From positions 774,501 to 838,500 of the forward strand of contig CAWZYM010000329.1 in assembly GCA_963966185.1 (NCBI GenBank): 64,000 nucleotides of DNA. The letters are read 5' to 3'. The notes beneath the pieces are model-generated. The model was not told the DNA's origin and searched no databases. It saw only the letters and a program-made list of their open reading frames with translations. Source of the DNA: Rhabditoides inermis. Taxonomy: Eukaryota > Nematoda > Chromadorea > Rhabditida > Rhabditidae. This document shows, piece after piece, positions 1 through 11,183 of the stretch. Position numbers and translations under genes: made by a program. Within the stretch, counting starts at the first letter, position 1, and every line of letters starts with the position of its first letter.

Positions 1-1080
1 CTGTTTACGACCTGTGTAAGTCTGTAACGACCTATTTGAGTCTTAAACAACCTGTCTGAGTCTTTTTCAGATCTGTTTAGATTTTTGCAGACCTGTTTAC
101 GACCTGTGTAATTCTGTAACGACCTGTGTGAGCCTTTAACAACCTGTCTGAGTGTTTATCAGATCTGTTTACATCTTTGCAGACCTGTTCACGACCTGTG
201 TAAATCTGTAACGACCTGTCTGAGTCTTCAACAACCTGTCTGAGTCTTTTTCAGATCTGTTCAGATCTTTGCAGACCTGTTTACGACCTGTGTAATTCTG
301 TAACGACCTGTGTGAGCCTTTAACAACCTGTCTGAGTGTTTATCAGATCTGTTTAGATCTTTGCAGACCTGTTTACGACCTGCGTACTTCTGTAACGACC
401 TGTCTGAGCCTTTAACAACCTGTCTGAGTCTTTCTCAGATCTGTTTAGATCTTTGCAGATCTGTTTACGATCTGTGTAGATCTGTAACGACCTGTCTGAG
501 CCTTTAACAACCTGTCTGATGTTTAGATTTTTGCAGACCTGTTTACGACCTGTGAATTCTGTAACGACCTGTGTGAGCCTTTAACAACCTGTCTGAGTGT
601 TTGTCAGATCTGTTTAGATCTTTGCAGACCTGTTCACGACCTGTGTAATTCTGTAACGACCTGTCTGAGCCTTTAACAATCTGTCTGAGTCTTTATCAGA
701 TCTGTTTAGATCTTTGCAGATCTGTTTACGACCTATGTGAGTCTGTAACGACATATTTGAGTCTTTAACAACCTGTCTGAGTCTTTATCAGATCTGTTTA
801 GATTTTCGCAGACCTGTTTACGACCTGTGTAGATCTGTAACGACCTGTCTGAGTCTTTTACAACCTGTCTGAGTTTTTATCAGACCAGTTTAGATTTTTG
901 AAGACCTGTTCACGACATGTGTAATTCTGTAACGACCTGTCTGAGCCTTTAACAACCTGTCTGAGATATCTGTTCAGATCTTTGGAGACCTGTTTACGAC
1001 CTGTGTAATTCTGTAACGACCTGTCTGAGCCTTTAACAACCTGTCTGAGTCTTTATCTATCTGTTTAGATCTTTGCAGAC

Positions 1081-1313
1081 CTGTAACGACCTGTATGATC
1101 CTTTAACAACCTGTCTGAGTCTTCATCATATCTGTTCAGATCTTTGCAGACCTGTTTACGACCTCAGACAGGTTAATAAAGACTCAGACAGGTTGTTAAA
1201 GACTCAGACAGGTCGTTACAGATCTACACAGGTCGTAAACAGGTCTGCAAAGATCTGAACAGATATGATGAAGACTCAGACAGGTTGTTAACAGATCATA
1301 CAGGTCGTTACAG
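1081..1313. repeat. Foldback element, copy 1 (84-bp arms)
   Basis: Left arm 1081-1164 begins ctgtaacgacctgtatgatc and ends gtttacgacct. Right arm 1230-1313 is its reverse complement with about two mismatches (gttaacagatc where gttaaaggatc would pair). The 65-bp spacer 1165-1229 is A sequence in minus orientation and holds an AATAAA. The element sits within plus-oriented A1, so a short inverted A1 segment runs from 1165 to about 1338. A single strand could fold into a long hairpin, or the duplex could extrude a cruciform. Confidence 0.92.
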
Positions 1314-1329
1314 AAATACAAAGGTCGTG

Positions 1330-1360
1330 AACAGGTCTTCGTCCTCTCTGCAGACCTGTT
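1330..1360. repeat. Second, short foldback closing the inverted segment
   Basis: At the right edge of the inverted A1 segment, aacaggtct (1330-1338) faces agacctgtt (1352-1360) across the 13-base loop tcgtcctctctgc. Pairing extends outward with a few mismatches to about 17 bp. The loop is the least A-like sequence I can find in the A arrays. It recurs with each foldback element, for example at 4149-4179. Confidence 0.7.
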
Positions 1361-2166
1361 TACAACGTGTATGAGTCTGTAACGACCTGTCTGAGCCTTT
1401 AACAACCTGTCTGAGTCTTTATCAGATCTGTTTAGATCTTTGCAGACCTGTTTACGACCTGTGTAATTCTGTAACGACCTGTCTGAGCCTTTAACAACCT
1501 GTCTGAGTCTTTAGCAACCTGTCTGAGTCTTTATCAGATCTGTTTACATCTTTGCAGACCTGTTTACGACGTGTGTGAGTCTGTAACGACCTGTCTGAGC
1601 CTATAACAACCTGTCTGAGTCTTTATCAGATCTGTTCAGATCTTTGCAGACCTGTTTACGACCTGTGTAATTCTGTAACGACCTGTCTGAGCCTTTAACA
1701 ACCTGTCTGGGTCTTTAGCAACCTGTCTGAGTCTTTATCAGATCTGTTTACATCTTTGCAGACCTGTTCCCGACCTGTGTAAATCTGTAACGACCTGTCT
1801 GAGTCTTCAACAACCTGTCTGAGTCTTTTTCAGATCTGTTCAGATCTTTGCAGACCTGTTTAAGACCTGTGTAATTCTGTAACGACCTGTCTGTGCCTTT
1901 AACAACCTGTCTGAGTCTTTATCAGATCTGTTTAGATCTTTGCAGACCTGTTTACGACCTGTGTAAGTCTGTTAAGACCTATTTGAGTCTTAAACAACCT
2001 GTCTGAGTCTTTTTCAGATCTGTTTAGATTTTCGCAGACCTGTTTACGACCTGTGTAGATCTGTAACGACCTGTCTGAGTCTTTTACAACCTGTCTGAGT
2101 TTTTATCAGACCAGTTTAGATTTTTGAAGACCTGTTCACGACCTGTGTAATTCTGTAACGACCTGT

Positions 2167-2666
2167 TGTCGCAAATGTCGATAAATAAGAATGTCAGAAT
2201 GATGCAAATGTCGCAAATATCGCAAATATCGCAAATGTCGCAAATGTCGCAATTGTCGCAAATGTCGCAAATGTCGCGAATGTCGCGAATGTCGCAAATG
2301 TCGCAAATGATGCAAATGTCGCAAACGTCGCGGAGTAAGAATGTCAGAATGTCAGAATGATGCAAACATCGCAAATGTCGCAAATGTCGCAAATGATGCA
2401 AATGTCACAAATTATCGCAAATGCCGCGAATGTCGCAATTGTCGTAAATGTCGCAAATGTTGCAAATGTCGCGAATGTCGCAATTGTCCGCAAATGTCGA
2501 TAAATAAGAATGTCAGAATGATGCAAATATCGCAAATGTCGCAAATGTCGCAAATGTCGCAAATGTCGCAAATGTCGCAAATGTCGCAAATGTCGCAAAT
2601 GTCGCAATTGTCGCAAATGTCGCAAATGTCGCAAATGTCGCAAATGTCGCAAATGTCGCGAATGTC
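2167..2666 (+). repeat. Minisatellite B block 1 (9-bp unit)
   Basis: The unit is atgtcgcaa with scattered variants (atgatgcaa, atgtcgcga, attgtcgca, atgtcagaa). Two gataaataag segments and one gtaag segment break the register. The A1 to B junction is abrupt: acctgt then tgtcgcaaatg. The exit is gcgaatgtc then ctgtctgagcc. The unit has no stop in any of its six frames (MSQ, CRK, VAN forward; LRH, CDI, ATF reverse), so long reading frames here are automatic and do not indicate a gene. Confidence 0.95.
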
Positions 2667-4985
2667 CTGTCTGAGCCTTTAACAACCTGTCCGAGTCTTT
2701 ATCAGATCTGTTTAGATCTTTGCAGACCTGTTTACGACCTGTGTAGTTCTGTAACGACCTGTCTGAGCCTTTAACAACCTGTCTTAGTCTTTATCAGATC
2801 TGTTTAGATCTTTGCAGACCTGTTTACGACCTGTGTAAGTCTGTAACGACCTATTTGAGTCTTAAACAACCTGTCTGAGTCTTTTTCAGATCTGTTTCGA
2901 TTTTTGCAGACCTGTTTACGACCTGTGTAATTCTGTAACGACCTGTGTGAGCCTTTAACAACCTGTCTGAGTGTTTATCAGATCTGTTTACATCTTTGCA
3001 GACCTGTTCACGACCTGTGTAAATCTGTAACGACCTGTCTGAGTCTTCAACAACCTGTCTGAGTCTTTTTCAGATCTGTTCAGATCTTTGCAGACCTGTT
3101 TACGACCTGTGTAATTCTGTAACGACCTGTGTGAGCCTTTAACAACCTGTCTGAGTGTTTATCAGATCTGTTTAGATCTTTGCAGACCTGTTTACGACCT
3201 GCGTACTTCTGTAACGACCTGTCTGAGCCTTTAACAACCTGTCTGAGTCTTTATCAGATCTGTTTAGATCTTTGCAGATCTGTTTACGATCTGTGTAGAT
3301 CTGTAACGACCTGTCTGAGCCTTCAACAACCTGTCTGATGTTTAGATTTTTGCAGACCTGTTTACGACCTGTGAATTCTGTAACGACCTGTGTGAGCCTT
3401 TAACAACCTGTCTGAGTGTTTATCAGATCTGTTTAGATCTTTGCAGACCTGTTCACGACCTGTGTAATTCTGTAACGACCTGTCTGAGCCTTTAACAATC
3501 TGTCTGAGTCTTTATCAGATCTGTTTAGATCTTTGCAGATCTGTTTACGACCTATGTGAGTCTGTAACGACATATTTGAGTCTTTAACAACCTGTCTGAG
3601 TGTTTATCAGATCTGTTTACATCTTTGCAGACCTGTTTACGACCTGTGTAGATCTGTAACGACCTGTCTGAGTCTTTTACAACCTGTCTGAGTTTTTATC
3701 AGACCAGTTTAGATTTTTGAAGACCTGTTCACGACATGTGTAATTCTGTAACGACCTGTCTGAGCCTTTAACAACCTGTCTGAGATATCTGTTCAGATCT
3801 TTGGAGACCTGTTTACGACCTGTGTAATTCTGTAACGACCTGTCTGAGCCTTTAACAACCTGTCTGAGTCTTTATCTATCTGTTTAGATCTTTGCAGACC
3901 TGTAACGACCTGTATGATCCTTTAACAACCTGTCTGAGTCTTCATCATATCTGTTCAGATCTTTGCAGACCTGTTTACGACCTCAGACAGGTTAATAAAG
4001 ACTCAGACAGGTTGTTAAAGACTCAGACAGGTCGTTACAGATCTACACAGGTCGTAAACAGGTCTGCAAAGATCTGAACAGATATGATGAAGACTCAGAC
4101 AGGTTGTTAAAAGATCATACAGGTCGTTACAGAAATACAAAGGTCGTGAACAGGTCTTCGTCCTCTCTGCAGACCTGTTTACAACGTGTATGAGTCTGTA
4201 ACGACCTGTCTGAGCCTTTAACAACCTGTCTGAGTCTTTATCAGATCTGTTTAGATCTTTGCAGACCTGTTTACGACCTGTGTAATTCTGTAACGACCTG
4301 TCTGAGCCTTTAACAACCTGTCTGAGTCTTTAGCAACCTGTCTGAGTCTTTATCAGATCTGTTTACATCTTTGCAGACCTGTTTACGACGTGTGTGAGTC
4401 TGTAACGACCTGTCTGAGCCTATAACAACCTGTCTGAGTCTTTATCAGATCTGTTCAGATCTTTGCAGACCTGTTTACGACCTGTGTAATTCTGTAACGA
4501 CCTGTCTGAGCCTTTAACAACCTGTCTGGGTCTTTAGCAACCTGTCTGAGTCTTTATCAGATCTGTTTACATCTTTGCAGACCTGTTCCCGACCTGTGTA
4601 AATCTGTAACGACCTGTCTGAGTCTTCAACAACCTGTCTGAGTCTTTTTCAGATCTGTTCAGATCTTTGCAGACCTGTTTACGACCTGTGTAATTCTGTA
4701 ACGACCTGTCTGTGCCTTTAACAACCTGTCTGAGTCTTTATCAGATCTGTTTAGATCTTTGCAGACCTGTTTACGACCTGTGTAAGTCTGTTAAGACCTA
4801 TTTGAGTCTTAAACAACCTGTCTGAGTCTTTTTCAGATCTGTTTAGATTTTCGCAGACCTGTTTACGACCTGTGTAGATCTGTAACGACCTGTCTGAGTC
4901 TTTTACAACCTGTCTGAGTTTTTATCAGACCAGTTTAGATTTTTGAAGACCTGTTCACGACCTGTGTAATTCTGTAACGACCTGT
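2667..4985 (+). repeat. Satellite A1 array
   Basis: Plus-oriented 92-bp A1 monomers. This spans the end of higher-order copy 1 and most of copy 2, and includes the foldback element at 3900-4132. No gene. Confidence 0.95.
3900..4132. repeat. Foldback element, copy 2
   Basis: 84-bp arms 3900-3983 and 4049-4132. The right arm reads gttaaaagatc, so it pairs with a single mismatch, better than copy 1. Confidence 0.92.
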
Positions 4986-5485
4986 TGTCGCAAATGTCGA
5001 TAAATAAGAATGTCAGAATGATGCAAATGTCGCAAATATCGCAAATATCGCAAATGTCGCAAATGTCGCAATTGTCGCAAATGTCGCAAATGTCGCGAAT
5101 GTCGCGAATGTCGCAAATGTCGCAAATGATGCAAATGTCGCAAACGTCGCGGAGTAAGAATGTCAGAATGTCAGAATGATGCAAACATCGCAAATGTCGC
5201 AAATGTCGCAAATGATGCAAATGTCACAAATTATCGCAAATGCCGCGAATGTCGCAATTGTCGTAAATGTCGCAAATGTTGCAAATGTCGCGAATGTCGC
5301 AATTGTCCGCAAATGTCGATAAATAAGAATGTCAGAATGATGCAAATATCGCAAATGTCGCAAATGTCGCAAATGTCGCAAATGTCGCAAATGTCGCAAA
5401 TGTCGCAAATGTCGCAAATGTCGCAATTGTCGCAAATGTCGCAAATGTCGCAAATGTCGCAAATGTCGCAAATGTCGCGAATGTC
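4986..5485 (+). repeat. Minisatellite B block 2
   Basis: 500 bp, same entry and exit junctions and the same internal order of 9-bp variants as the block at 2167-2666. Confidence 0.95.
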
Positions 5486-6782
5486 CTGTCTGAGCCTTTA
5501 ACAACCTGTCCGAGTCTTTATCAGATCTGTTTAGATCTTTGCAGACCTGTTTACGACCTGTGTAGTTCTGTAACGACCTGTCTGAGCCTTTAACAACCTG
5601 TCTTAGTCTTTATCAGATCTGTTTAGATCTTTGCAGACCTGTTTACGACCTGTGTAAGTCTGTAACGACCTATTTGAGTCTTAAACAACCTGTCTGAGTC
5701 TTTTTCAGATCTGTTTCGATTTTTGCAGACCTGTTTACGACCTGTGTAATTCTGTAACGACCTGTGTGAGCCTTTAACAACCTGTCTGAGTGTTTATCAG
5801 ATCTGTTTACATCTTTGCAGACCTGTTCACGACCTGTGTAAATCTGTAACGACCTGTCTGAGTCTTCAACAACCTGTCTGAGTCTTTTTCAGATCTGTTC
5901 AGATCTTTGCAGACCTGTTTACGACCTGTGTAATTCTGTAACGACCTGTGTGAGCCTTTAACAACCTGTCTGAGTGTTTATCAGATCTGTTTAGATCTTT
6001 GCAGACCTGTTTACGACCTGCGTACTTCTGTAACGACCTGTCTGAGCCTTTAACAACCTGTCTGAGTCTTTATCAGATCTGTTTAGATCTTTGCAGATCT
6101 GTTTACGATCTGTGTAGATCTGTAACGACCTGTCTGAGCCTTTAACAACCTGTCTGATGTTTAGATTTTTGCAGACCTGTTTACGACCTGTGAATTCTGT
6201 AACGACCTGTGTGAGCCTTTAACAACCTGTCTGAGTGTTTATCAGATCTGTTTAGATCTTTGCAGACCTGTTCACGACCTGTGTAATTCTGTAACGACCT
6301 GTCTGAGCCTTTAACAACCTGTCTGGGTCTTTAGCAACCTGTCTGAGTCTTTATCAGATCTGTTTACATCTTTGCAGACCTGTTCCCGACCTGTGTAAAT
6401 CTGTAACGACCTGTCTGAGTCTTCAACAACCTGTCTGAGTCTTTTTCAGATCTGTTCAGATCTTTGCAGACCTGTTTACGACCTGTGTAATTCTGTAACG
6501 ACCTGTCTGTGCCTTTAACAACCTGTCTGAGTCTTTATCAGATCTGTTTAGATCTTTGCAGACCTGTTTACGACCTGTGTAAGTCTGTTAAGACCTATTT
6601 GAGTCTTAAACAACCTGTCTGAGTCTTTTTCAGATCTGTTTAGATTTTCGCAGACCTGTTTACGACCTGTGTAGATCTGTAACGACCTGTCTGAGTCTTT
6701 TACAACCTGTCTGAGTTTTTATCAGACCAGTTTAGATTTTTGAAGACCTGTTCACGACCTGTGTAATTCTGTAACGACCTGT
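5486..6782 (+). repeat. Satellite A1 array, shortened
   Basis: Plus-oriented A1. At about 6310-6330 the sequence jumps from the part equivalent to about 680 in copy 1 to the part equivalent to about 1700, skipping roughly 1022 bp including the foldback element. The join lies in a stretch shared by both sites, gtaattctg through gcctttaacaa, as expected for unequal homologous exchange. Confidence 0.9.
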
Positions 6783-7273
6783 TGTCGCAAATGTCGATAA
6801 ATAAGAATGTCAGAATGATGCAAATGTCGCAAATATCGCAAATATCGCAAATGTCGCAAATGTCGCAATTGTCGCAAATGTCGCAAATGTCGCGAATGTC
6901 GCGAATGTCGCAAATGTCGCAAATGATGCAAATGTCGCAAACGTCGCGGAGTAAGAATGTCAGAATGTCAGAATGATGCAAACATCGCAAATGTCGCAAA
7001 TGTCGCAAATGATGCAAATGTCACAAATTATCGCAAATGCCGCGAATGTCGCAATTGTCGTAAATGTCGCAAATGTTGCAAATGTCGCGAATGTCGCAAT
7101 TGTCCGCAAATGTCGATAAATAAGAATGTCAGAATGATGCAAATATCGCAAATGTCGCAAATGTCGCAAATGTCGCAAATGTCGCAAATGTCGCAAATGT
7201 CGCAAATGTCGCAAATGTCGCAATTGTCGCAAATGTCGCAAATGTCGCAAATGTCGCAAATGTCGCAAATGTC
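6249..7273 (+). repeat. 1025-bp tandem duplication, first unit
   Basis: Contains about 534 bp of A1 and most of a B block. The next unit starts at 7274, with a shift of 1025 bp throughout. The breakpoint joins B (aaatgtc) to the middle of an A1 monomer (tgtttagatc), with only two or three bases of shared sequence. Confidence 0.88.
6783..7273 (+). repeat. Minisatellite B block 3a, truncated
   Basis: Same entry junction as the other short blocks, but it stops 9 bp early at aaatgtc and runs directly into tgtttagatctttg instead of the usual ctgtctgagcc exit. Confidence 0.93.
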
Positions 7274-7807
7274 TGTTTAGATCTTTGCAGACCTGTTCAC
7301 GACCTGTGTAATTCTGTAACGACCTGTCTGAGCCTTTAACAACCTGTCTGGGTCTTTAGCAACCTGTCTGAGTCTTTATCAGATCTGTTTACATCTTTGC
7401 AGACCTGTTCCCGACCTGTGTAAATCTGTAACGACCTGTCTGAGTCTTCAACAACCTGTCTGAGTCTTTTTCAGATCTGTTCAGATCTTTGCAGACCTGT
7501 TTACGACCTGTGTAATTCTGTAACGACCTGTCTGTGCCTTTAACAACCTGTCTGAGTCTTTATCAGATCTGTTTAGATCTTTGCAGACCTGTTTACGACC
7601 TGTGTAAGTCTGTTAAGACCTATTTGAGTCTTAAACAACCTGTCTGAGTCTTTTTCAGATCTGTTTAGATTTTCGCAGACCTGTTTACGACCTGTGTAGA
7701 TCTGTAACGACCTGTCTGAGTCTTTTACAACCTGTCTGAGTTTTTATCAGACCAGTTTAGATTTTTGAAGACCTGTTCACGACCTGTGTAATTCTGTAAC
7801 GACCTGT
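7274..7807 (+). repeat. Satellite A1, 534 bp
   Basis: Short plus-oriented A1 stretch between two B blocks, a duplicate of 6249-6782. Confidence 0.93.
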
Positions 7808-8298
7808 TGTCGCAAATGTCGATAAATAAGAATGTCAGAATGATGCAAATGTCGCAAATATCGCAAATATCGCAAATGTCGCAAATGTCGCAATTGTCGC
7901 AAATGTCGCAAATGTCGCGAATGTCGCGAATGTCGCAAATGTCGCAAATGATGCAAATGTCGCAAACGTCGCGGAGTAAGAATGTCAGAATGTCAGAATG
8001 ATGCAAACATCGCAAATGTCGCAAATGTCGCAAATGATGCAAATGTCACAAATTATCGCAAATGCCGCGAATGTCGCAATTGTCGTAAATGTCGCAAATG
8101 TTGCAAATGTCGCGAATGTCGCAATTGTCCGCAAATGTCGATAAATAAGAATGTCAGAATGATGCAAATATCGCAAATGTCGCAAATGTCGCAAATGTCG
8201 CAAATGTCGCAAATGTCGCAAATGTCGCAAATGTCGCAAATGTCGCAATTGTCGCAAATGTCGCAAATGTCGCAAATGTCGCAAATGTCGCAAATGTC
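7274..8298 (+). repeat. 1025-bp tandem duplication, second unit
   Basis: Direct copy of 6249-7273. After 8298 the B block continues to its normal end. Confidence 0.88.
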
Positions 8299-8307
8299 GC
8301 GAATGTC
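7808..8307 (+). repeat. Minisatellite B block 3b
   Basis: 500 bp with normal entry and exit, matching blocks 1 and 2. Confidence 0.95.
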
Positions 8308-9540
8308 CTGTCTGAGCCTTTAACAACCTGTCCGAGTCTTTATCAGATCTGTTTAGATCTTTGCAGACCTGTTTACGACCTGTGTAGTTCTGTAACGACC
8401 TGTCTGAGCCTTTAACAACCTGTCTTAGTCTTTATCAGATCTGTTTAGATCTTTGCAGACCTGTTTACGACCTGTGTAAGTCTGTAACGACCTATTTGAG
8501 TCTTAAACAACCTGTCTGAGTCTTTTTCAGATCTGTTTCGATTTTTGCAGACCTGTTTACGACCTGTGTAATTCTGTAACGACCTGTGTGAGCCTTTAAC
8601 AACCTGTCTGAGTGTTTATCAGATCTGTTTACATCTTTGCAGACCTGTTCACGACCTGTGTAAATCTGTAACGACCTGTCTGAGTCTTCAACAACCTGTC
8701 TGAGTCTTTTTCAGATCTGTTCAGATCTTTGCAGACCTGTTTACGACCTGTGTAATTCTGTAACGACCTGTGTGAGCCTTTAACAACCTGTCTGAGTGTT
8801 TATCAGATCTGTTTAGATCTTTGCAGACCTGTTTACGACCTGCGTACTTCTGTAACGACCTGTCTGAGCCTTTAACAACCTGTCTGAGTCTTTATCAGAT
8901 CTGTTTAGATCTTTGCAGATCTGTTTACGATCTGTGTAGATCTGTAACGACCTGTCTGAGCCTTCAACAACCTGTCTGATGTTTAGATTTTTGCAGACCT
9001 GTTTACGACCTGTGAATTCTGTAACGACCTGTGTGAGCCTTTAACAACCTGTCTGAGTGTTTATCAGATCTGTTTAGATCTTTGCAGACCTGTTCACGAC
9101 CTGTGTAATTCTGTAACGACCTGTCTGAGCCTTTAACAATCTGTCTGAGTCTTTATCAGATCTGTTTAGATCTTTGCAGATCTGTTTACGACCTATGTGA
9201 GTCTGTAACGACATATTTGAGTCTTTAACAACCTGTCTGAGTCTTTATCAGATCTGTTTAGATTTTCGCAGACCTGTTTACGACCTGTGTAGATCTGTAA
9301 CGACCTGTCTGAGTCTTTTACAACCTGTCTGAGTTTTTATCAGACCAGTTTAGATTTTTGAAGACCTGTTCACGACATGTGTAATTCTGTAACGACCTGT
9401 CTGAGCCTTTAACAACCTGTCTGAGATATCTGTTCAGATCTTTGGAGACCTGTTTACGACCTGTGTAATTCTGTAACGACCTGTCTGAGCCTTTAACAAC
9501 CTGTCTGAGTCTTTATCTATCTGTTTAGATCTTTGCAGAC

Positions 9541-9773
9541 CTGTAACGACCTGTATGATCCTTTAACAACCTGTCTGAGTCTTCATCATATCTGTTCAGA
9601 TCTTTGCAGACCTGTTTACGACCTCAGACAGGTTAATAAAGACTCAGACAGGTTGTTAAAGACTCAGACAGGTCGTTACAGATCTACACAGGTCGTAAAC
9701 AGGTCTGCAAAGATCTGAACAGATATGATGAAGACTCAGACAGGTTGTTAAAAGATCATACAGGTCGTTACAG
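9541..9773. repeat. Foldback element, copy 3
   Basis: 84-bp arms, 65-bp spacer, single main mismatch. It sits at the same offset in higher-order copy 4 as in copies 1 and 2. Confidence 0.92.
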
Positions 9774-10950
9774 AAATACAAAGGTCGTGAACAGGTCTTC
9801 GTCCTCTCTGCAGACCTGTTTACAACGTGTATGAGTCTGTAACGACCTGTCTGAGCCTTTAACAACCTGTCTGAGTCTTTATCAGATCTGTTTAGATCTT
9901 TGCAGACCTGTTTACGACCTGTGTAATTCTGTAACGACCTGTCTGAGCCTTTAACAACCTGTCTGAGTCTTTAGCAACCTGTCTGAGTCTTTATCAGATC
10001 TGTTTACATCTTTGCAGACCTGTTTACGACGTGTGTGAGTCTGTAACGACCTGTCTGAGCCTATAACAACCTGTCTGAGTCTTTATCAGATCTGTTCAGA
10101 TCTTTGCAGACCTGTTTACGACCTGTGTAATTCTGTAACGACCTGTCTGAGCCTTTAACAACCTGTCTGGGTCTTTAGCAACCTGTCTGAGTCTTTATCA
10201 GATCTGTTTACATCTTTGCAGACCTGTTCCCGACCTGTGTAAATCTGTAACGACCTGTCTGAGTCTTCAACAACCTGTCTGAGTCTTTTTCAGATCTGTT
10301 CAGATCTTTGCAGACCTGTTTACGACCTGTGTAATTCTGTAACGACCTGTCTGTGCCTTTAACAACCTGTCTGAGTCTTTATCAGATCTGTTTAGATCTT
10401 TGCAGACCTGTTTACGACCTGTGTAAGTCTGTTAAGACCTATTTGAGTCTTAAACAACCTGTCTGATTCTTTTTCAGATCTGTTTAGATTTTCGCAGACC
10501 TGTTTACGACCTGTGTAGATCTGTAACGACCTGTCTGAGTCTTTAACAATCTGTCTGAGTCTTTATCAGATCTGTTTAGATCTTTGCAGATCTGTTTACG
10601 ACCTATGTGAGTCTGTAACGACATATTTGAGTCTTTAACAACCTGTCTGAGTCTTTATCAGATCTGTTTAGATTTTCGCAGACCTGTTTACGACCTGTGT
10701 AGATCTGTAACGACCTGTCTGAGTCTTTTACAACCTGTCTGAGTTTTTATCAGACCAGTTTAGATTTTTGAAGACCTGTTCACGACCTGTGTAATTCTGT
10801 AACGACCTGTCTGAGCCTTTAACAACCTGTCTGAGATATCTGTTCAGATCTTTGGAGACCTGTTTACGACCTGTGTAATTCTGTAACGACCTGTCTGAGC
10901 CTTTAACAACCTGTCTGAGTCTTTATCTATCTGTTTAGATCTTTGCAGAC

Positions 10951-11183
10951 CTGTAACGACCTGTATGATCCTTTAACAACCTGTCTGAGTCTTCATCATA
11001 TCTGTTCAGATCTTTGCAGACCTGTTTACGACATCAGACATGTTAATAAAGACTAAGACAGGTTGTTAAAGACTCAGACAGGTCGTTACAGATCTACACA
11101 GGTCGTAAACAGGTCTGCAAAGATCTGAACAGATATGATGAAGACTCAGACAGGTTGTTAAAAGATCATACAGGTCGTTACAG
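10951..11183. repeat. Foldback element, copy 4 (altered spacer)
   Basis: The spacer region carries changes not seen in the other copies (acgacatcagaca, tgttaataaag, gactaagac). One falls at the inner end of the left arm. The rest of both arms pairs normally. Confidence 0.9.

Larger units (their letters stand above)
1..2166 (+). repeat. Satellite A1 array, 92-bp monomer
   Basis: Tandem 92-bp monomers in plus orientation. Each monomer splits into an 11-bp half unit (acctgtttacg) and four 20-21 bp subunits, for example acctgtgtaattctgtaacg and acctgtctgagcctttaaca, then a subunit ending ttatcag and one beginning atctgtttagatc. The unit contains AGATCT twice, 11 bp apart. Some monomers are shortened by a base or more; one loses a t and so creates GAATTC at 554-559. 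A foldback element lies at 1081-1313. Stops occur in all frames and no gene is present. Function is unknown; by analogy with other satellites this is probably heterochromatin. Confidence 0.95.
1..2819 (+). repeat. Higher-order repeat I, copy 1 (2819 bp)
   Basis: The whole block of A1 monomers, foldback element and 0.5-kb B block recurs with a shift of exactly 2819 bp. The foldback moves from 1081 to 3900 and the B start from 2167 to 4986. Copies 1 and 2 differ by a handful of single-base changes, such as tttagattttt against tttcgattttt near the start. Such near identity over 2.8 kb shows recent amplification of the whole unit. Confidence 0.9.
2820..5638 (+). repeat. Higher-order repeat I, copy 2 (2819 bp)
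   Basis: Collinear with 1-2819 and of the same length. Differences are point changes, for example gtctttctcag becoming gtctttatcag, and one region near 3600 that reads gtgtttatcag with tttacatct instead of gtctttatcag with tttagattt, a possible small conversion tract. Confidence 0.9.
5639..8460 (+). repeat. Higher-order repeat I, copy 3, rearranged (2822 bp)
   Basis: Starts like copies 1 and 2, but carries a deletion of about 1022 bp and a tandem duplication of 1025 bp. The two changes nearly cancel, so total length is within 3 bp of the parent unit. It has two B blocks and no foldback element. Confidence 0.85.

Noticed and set aside
1171..1180. AATAAA in the foldback spacer as a poly(A) signal
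   Set aside because: A six-base match in 64 kb of A/T-rich repeat has no support without a gene or downstream element.
1081..1313. Foldback as a rho-independent terminator or a DNA transposon end pair
   Set aside because: The arms are satellite sequence, with no T-run, no target-site duplication and no transposase.
1073..1405. Recurring 61-69 residue frames in and around the foldback element
   Set aside because: They are copied only because the element is copied. They are short, use a non-ATG start in the forward case, and overlap each other on opposite strands through the inverted arms.
1..2166. CRISPR-like array of about 20-bp repeats
   Set aside because: There are no unique spacers; the intervening bases are themselves diverged repeat subunits, and no cas genes are present.
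2400..2500. Cysteine-rich CRKCRECRNC reading, resembling a metal-binding or zinc-knuckle run
   Set aside because: It is the second reading frame of the 9-bp repeat (tgtcgcaaa) and has no conserved spacing beyond the repeat.
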